From: JASGDN01 sp049841275
GTDB taxonomy: Bacteria; Chloroflexota; Chloroflexia; Thermomicrobiales; UBA6265
Direction: 5' to 3'
Length of the DNA stretch: 64,000 nt
NCBI GenBank assembly: GCA_049841275.1
Contig: JASGDN010000047.1
Span: 97,173 to 161,172, forward strand
In this document: positions 61,323 through 64,000 of the stretch, piece by piece
How positions within the stretch are numbered: the stretch's first letter is position 1
How the letters are laid out: each line of letters opens with the position of its first letter
Program-made: the position numbers and the translations under genes
The notes under the pieces: generated by a model
The model's database searches: none
What the model was told of the DNA's origin: nothing
Seen by the model: only the letters and a program-made list of their open reading frames with translations

Positions 61323-62705
61323 TTACTGGCGGATGAGGTTCAGGACTTCGGCCGTCTTCTCGTCCAGCAACGCGGTTTCGTCGGCCTCGACGTTCAGCCG
61401 GAGCAGCGGCTGCGTGTTGGAGCCGCGAAGGTTGAACCACCAGTCGTCGAACTCGACGGTGAGGCCATCGAGGTGGTCGATGGTCGCGCCCTGGGCGGCG
61501 AAGGTCGATTCGACGCGCTCGAGCACCGCTGGGATGTCCGTCACCTCGGAGTTGATCTCGCCGGAGCGGACACGGTTGTCGATCGGCTTCAGGATCTCGG
61601 AGAGGGAAAGGCCTTCCTCCGAGATGAGTTCGATCACGGTCAGCGCCGCGATGAGGCCGGAATCGGCGTACCAGTTGTCGCGGAAGTAGAAGTGGCCGGA
61701 GTGCTCACCGCCGAAGACGGCGTCGTTCTCGCGCATGATGGCCTTGATGAACGAATGGCCGACGCGCGAGCGGATGGGGGTGCCGCCGTGCTCGATCACG
61801 GTCTCCGGGACGCTGCGGGAGCAGATGAGGTTGTAGACGATGGCGGAGCCGGGATGCTTCTTCAGCATCTGGATGGAGACCATCGCGGTGGTCATGTCGC
61901 CGCCGACGAAGGTGCCGTGCTCGTCGATCAGGAACATGCGGTCGGCGTCGCCATCGAAGGCAATGCCGAGATCGCAGCCCTGCTCGACGACGGTGCGCTG
62001 GAGATCGCGGATATTCTCCGGCTCGATCGGGTTCGCCTCGTGGTTCGGGAAGGTGCCATCCAGCTCGAAGAAGAGGGGCACGACCTCGATCGGGAGCTTG
62101 CCGAAGACGGACGGGGCGAGCAGGCCGCCCATGCCGTTGCCGGCATCGACCGCGATCTTCAGTGGCTTGATGATCGCCGGGTCGATGATGCCCAGCGCGT
62201 GCTCGGCGTAGGCGTCGAGTACGTTGCGCTCGATCAGCTTGCCGCGCTCGCCACGAGGGGCGGGGATGTCGCCACTGACGACGAGGTCGCGGATGTCACC
62301 GATGCCGGTTTCCAGGGAGAGGGCGCGGGCCTCCTCCTTGCAGATCTTGAAGCCGTTGTAGGCGGCGGGGTTGTGAGAGGCGGTGATCATGACGCCGGCA
62401 GGATAGCCGTACTTGCCGACGGCGAAGTAGAGCGTATCGGTGGAGACGAGGCCGATGTCGATCGCGTCGGCGCCCTGATCGCGGATGCCATCGATCAGCG
62501 CCCCGGCGAGGGCTGGCCCGGAGACACGCATGTCGCGCCCGACGGCGACCTGGTCCACATCGAGGAAGGCGACCAGCGCGCGACCGATACGATAGGCGAT
62601 GTCCGGGGTGAGCTCGCGCGGGACGATGCCGCGGATGTCGTAGGCCTTGAAGATCGCTCCCACAGAGGGATCGAGAGGATCGAGGGTGTCGATCTGGTCG
62701 GTCAT
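61323..62705 (-). CDS. manB: Phosphomannomutase/phosphoglucomutase
   Basis: A 460-residue alpha-D-phosphohexomutase. Motifs in order: phosphoserine loop TASHNPAAYNG with Ser110, the metal loop DGDADR (about 256), the sugar loop GGEHSGHFYF (about 335) and the C-terminal phosphate loop RGSNTQPLLRL. N-terminal AYDIRGIVP is typical of the PMM/PGM group. It supplies sugar phosphates for glycans and wall polymers. ATG start; divergent from the PHP gene. Confidence 0.95.
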   Translation of the reverse strand: MTDQIDTLDPLDPSVGAIFKAYDIRGIVPRELTPDIAYRIGRALVAFLDVDQVAVGRDMRVSGPALAGALIDGIRDQGADAIDIGLVSTDTLYFAVGKYGYPAGVMITASHNPAAYNGFKICKEEARALSLETGIGDIRDLVVSGDIPAPRGERGKLIERNVLDAYAEHALGIIDPAIIKPLKIAVDAGNGMGGLLAPSVFGKLPIEVVPLFFELDGTFPNHEANPIEPENIRDLQRTVVEQGCDLGIAFDGDADRMFLIDEHGTFVGGDMTTAMVSIQMLKKHPGSAIVYNLICSRSVPETVIEHGGTPIRSRVGHSFIKAIMRENDAVFGGEHSGHFYFRDNWYADSGLIAALTVIELISEEGLSLSEILKPIDNRVRSGEINSEVTDIPAVLERVESTFAAQGATIDHLDGLTVEFDDWWFNLRGSNTQPLLRLNVEADETALLDEKTAEVLNLIRQ

Positions 62706-62999
62706 GCAGCGCTCCTTCGTGCGATCGGATCTCGATCCATTGCAGCGTCGCGTTTCATCGCTCGGCTCGCCCGATGCTCCGGCGAGCCGTCGTTCAGATC
62801 GTAAGTATCGGCCATCCGGGCAGGAATGTCGCTCGCCCTGCGCGGATAGATGGGATACCCCGACGCGCGACTGCCAGGCACGATGGCCAGGCGACGAGGT
62901 GTTGGCCTGCCGTATCCTTGGTGGAATATTGTCGCCGGGATCGCCAGTCCAGGCGGATCATCCTTGCCCATCTTCCATACAGAGGAGCCAGACCCAGCC

Positions 63000-63968
63000 G
63001 TGAGCCAGACCGTGCCCGCATCCAGCCCGACCATCCGCACCCTTGCCGCGACGGACGCCGTCGACCTGCACCTGCACACCGCCGCCAGCGATGGCTTCTG
63101 GCGGCCGGCGGAACTGGTCGATTACCTCGCGGACAACGGCTTCACGGTTGGTGCCGTCTGCGACCACGATTCGCAGGCGTCGGTGCTGGAGGCGATCCGC
63201 CAAGGCGAGCGGCGCGGTGTGACGATCGTGCCGGGCATCGAGGTGACGACGCGATGGGAAGGGCGGCAATGGCATCTGCTGGTGTACGGCATCCGCCCGG
63301 ATGACGAGCGGTCGGAGGCCCGTCCGTTCCTGGAGATGGTCGAGACAACTGATGCCGCATTCCGGGAGATCGCCCGTGATGCGCGGCAACGGGTGGAAGC
63401 GTCCGGGCGGCCGTTGCCGTCGCTGCCGAAGGTGCTGGCGCAGACCGGAACCGCGATGTATCCGGTGCATGTCCTCCGGGCGATGATCGCCGACCGTCAT
63501 GTGCCGCGCCTGAAGGAGGCGGCGGAGCTTGTGAATGCGCTGGGAGGCGCGTTCACGATCGACAATCCGCTGGACGAGGTGGTGGAGAAGGCGCATCAGG
63601 CCGGCGGCATCTGCGTGATCGCGCATCCGGGCCGGCCCGACCTCGGGCCGGCGCTGACGGCGGAGGTTCTGGAGGGCATCCTCGCGACGGTGCCGCTGGA
63701 CGGGCTGGAGGCGCATTACCGGACGTACACCGACGCCGACGTGACGTTCTATCGCGACCTTGCCACATGCCATGGGCTGCTGATCTCGACAGGATCGGAT
63801 TCGCACGCGCCGAAGACGCCGGTCGACCCGCGCGCGTGGCAGGCCATCTGGGCGAAGGCGTTGCTGGGACGGCTCGGGATCGAGGTGGAGCCGCGTGGGG
63901 ACGGCGGTCCCGACTGGGCGCCGGGCATGGACCCGCTTGTAGCGGCTCCGCCCGCGCCGGAGAAGTGA
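63000..63968 (+). CDS. PHP-domain phosphoesterase
   Basis: A 322-residue PHP-superfamily metallo-phosphoesterase, similar to nucleoside 3',5'-bisphosphate and related phosphatases. The metal-binding motifs are DLHLHTAASDG near residue 22, VCDHDSQASV, PGIEVTT (Glu ligand), CVIAHPGRP and the last STGSDSHAPK. Start GTG with GAGGAG 12 bases upstream; earlier open frame lacks family features. Ends 32 bases before the window edge. The exact substrate is not clear. Confidence 0.88.
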   Translation: MSQTVPASSPTIRTLAATDAVDLHLHTAASDGFWRPAELVDYLADNGFTVGAVCDHDSQASVLEAIRQGERRGVTIVPGIEVTTRWEGRQWHLLVYGIRPDDERSEARPFLEMVETTDAAFREIARDARQRVEASGRPLPSLPKVLAQTGTAMYPVHVLRAMIADRHVPRLKEAAELVNALGGAFTIDNPLDEVVEKAHQAGGICVIAHPGRPDLGPALTAEVLEGILATVPLDGLEAHYRTYTDADVTFYRDLATCHGLLISTGSDSHAPKTPVDPRAWQAIWAKALLGRLGIEVEPRGDGGPDWAPGMDPLVAAPPAPEK

Positions 63969-64000
63969 GGAGTGGGACAAGGAGAAGTGAGGAATGAGCA

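Noticed and set aside
1..64000. tRNA, rRNA and riboswitch genes
   Set aside because: Reading the longer intergenic gaps gave no cloverleaf with a GTTCRA T-loop or known riboswitch core; only hairpins and repeats were found. A covariance-model search would be needed to exclude them fully.

Overview
The window is a chromosomal stretch of a GC-rich bacterium that looks most like a Chloroflexota member near Thermomicrobia/Sphaerobacter. This placement is inferred from gene content and GC-rich codon use, not from a marker tree. Supporting signs are a MurT/GatD lipid II amidation pair beside mreBC, a perfect CIRCE element in front of hrcA-grpE-dnaK, a Gram-positive-type LexA box, CO-dehydrogenase-type genes, an acyl-CoA carboxylase with a small epsilon-like subunit, and frequent GTG/TTG starts. 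No tRNA, rRNA, CRISPR array, transposase or phage gene was seen.

Layout. 1-4.4 kb: end of a sugar ABC permease, a DapA/NanA-type aldolase, then coxG, coxS and coxM without the catalytic large subunit. 5-14.5 kb: cell-envelope block with a class A PBP, an Lrp/AsnC regulator, gatD, murT, mreC, mreB and a class A beta-lactamase-fold protein. 15-19 kb: iron/siderophore-type ABC operon whose binding-protein gene is broken twice, followed by a methyltransferase. 19.4-26.7 kb: a large unknown with two PH/GRAM-like modules, an enolase-superfamily dehydratase, gamma-glutamyltransferase, homoserine dehydrogenase and a glycerophosphodiesterase. 26.9-30.7 kb: a tail-anchored repeat protein, a YtxH protein, a radical SAM protein under a LexA-type box, and purK-purE. 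31-36.6 kb: TauE-type permease, small membrane protein, amidinohydrolase, larC and two poorly known genes. 36.8-42.4 kb: hrcA-grpE-dnaK, then an unusual ECF sigma factor fused in frame to a degenerate F1-ATPase beta-like domain. 42.5-47 kb: an orphan binding protein, a DinB-like protein, and a TetR regulator divergent from a drug ABC exporter. 47-54 kb: glutathione peroxidase, pta-ackA, a membrane protein and the carboxylase pair. 54-60.4 kb: two very repetitive secreted proteins, one of 1314 residues with six Cys-pair repeats and an LPVTG-TM-Arg tail. 60.6-64 kb: a DUF402 protein, phosphomannomutase and a PHP phosphoesterase.

How the genes fit together. PBP, MurT/GatD, MreBC and the long surface proteins fit a thick, amidated peptidoglycan wall without a classical outer membrane. 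Pta-AckA, the carboxylase and the cox genes are central or accessory carbon metabolism. Two binding proteins and one permease/ATPase pair handle a metal chelate.

The best candidate for something undescribed is the sigma/F1-beta fusion at 40853-42337, which also carries a good internal Shine-Dalgarno and start codon for the ATPase-like half. Second are the LPVTG repeat protein and its Val/Thr/Pro-rich neighbour. Intergenic DNA is rich in GC hairpins lacking U-tracts and in short dispersed repeats.
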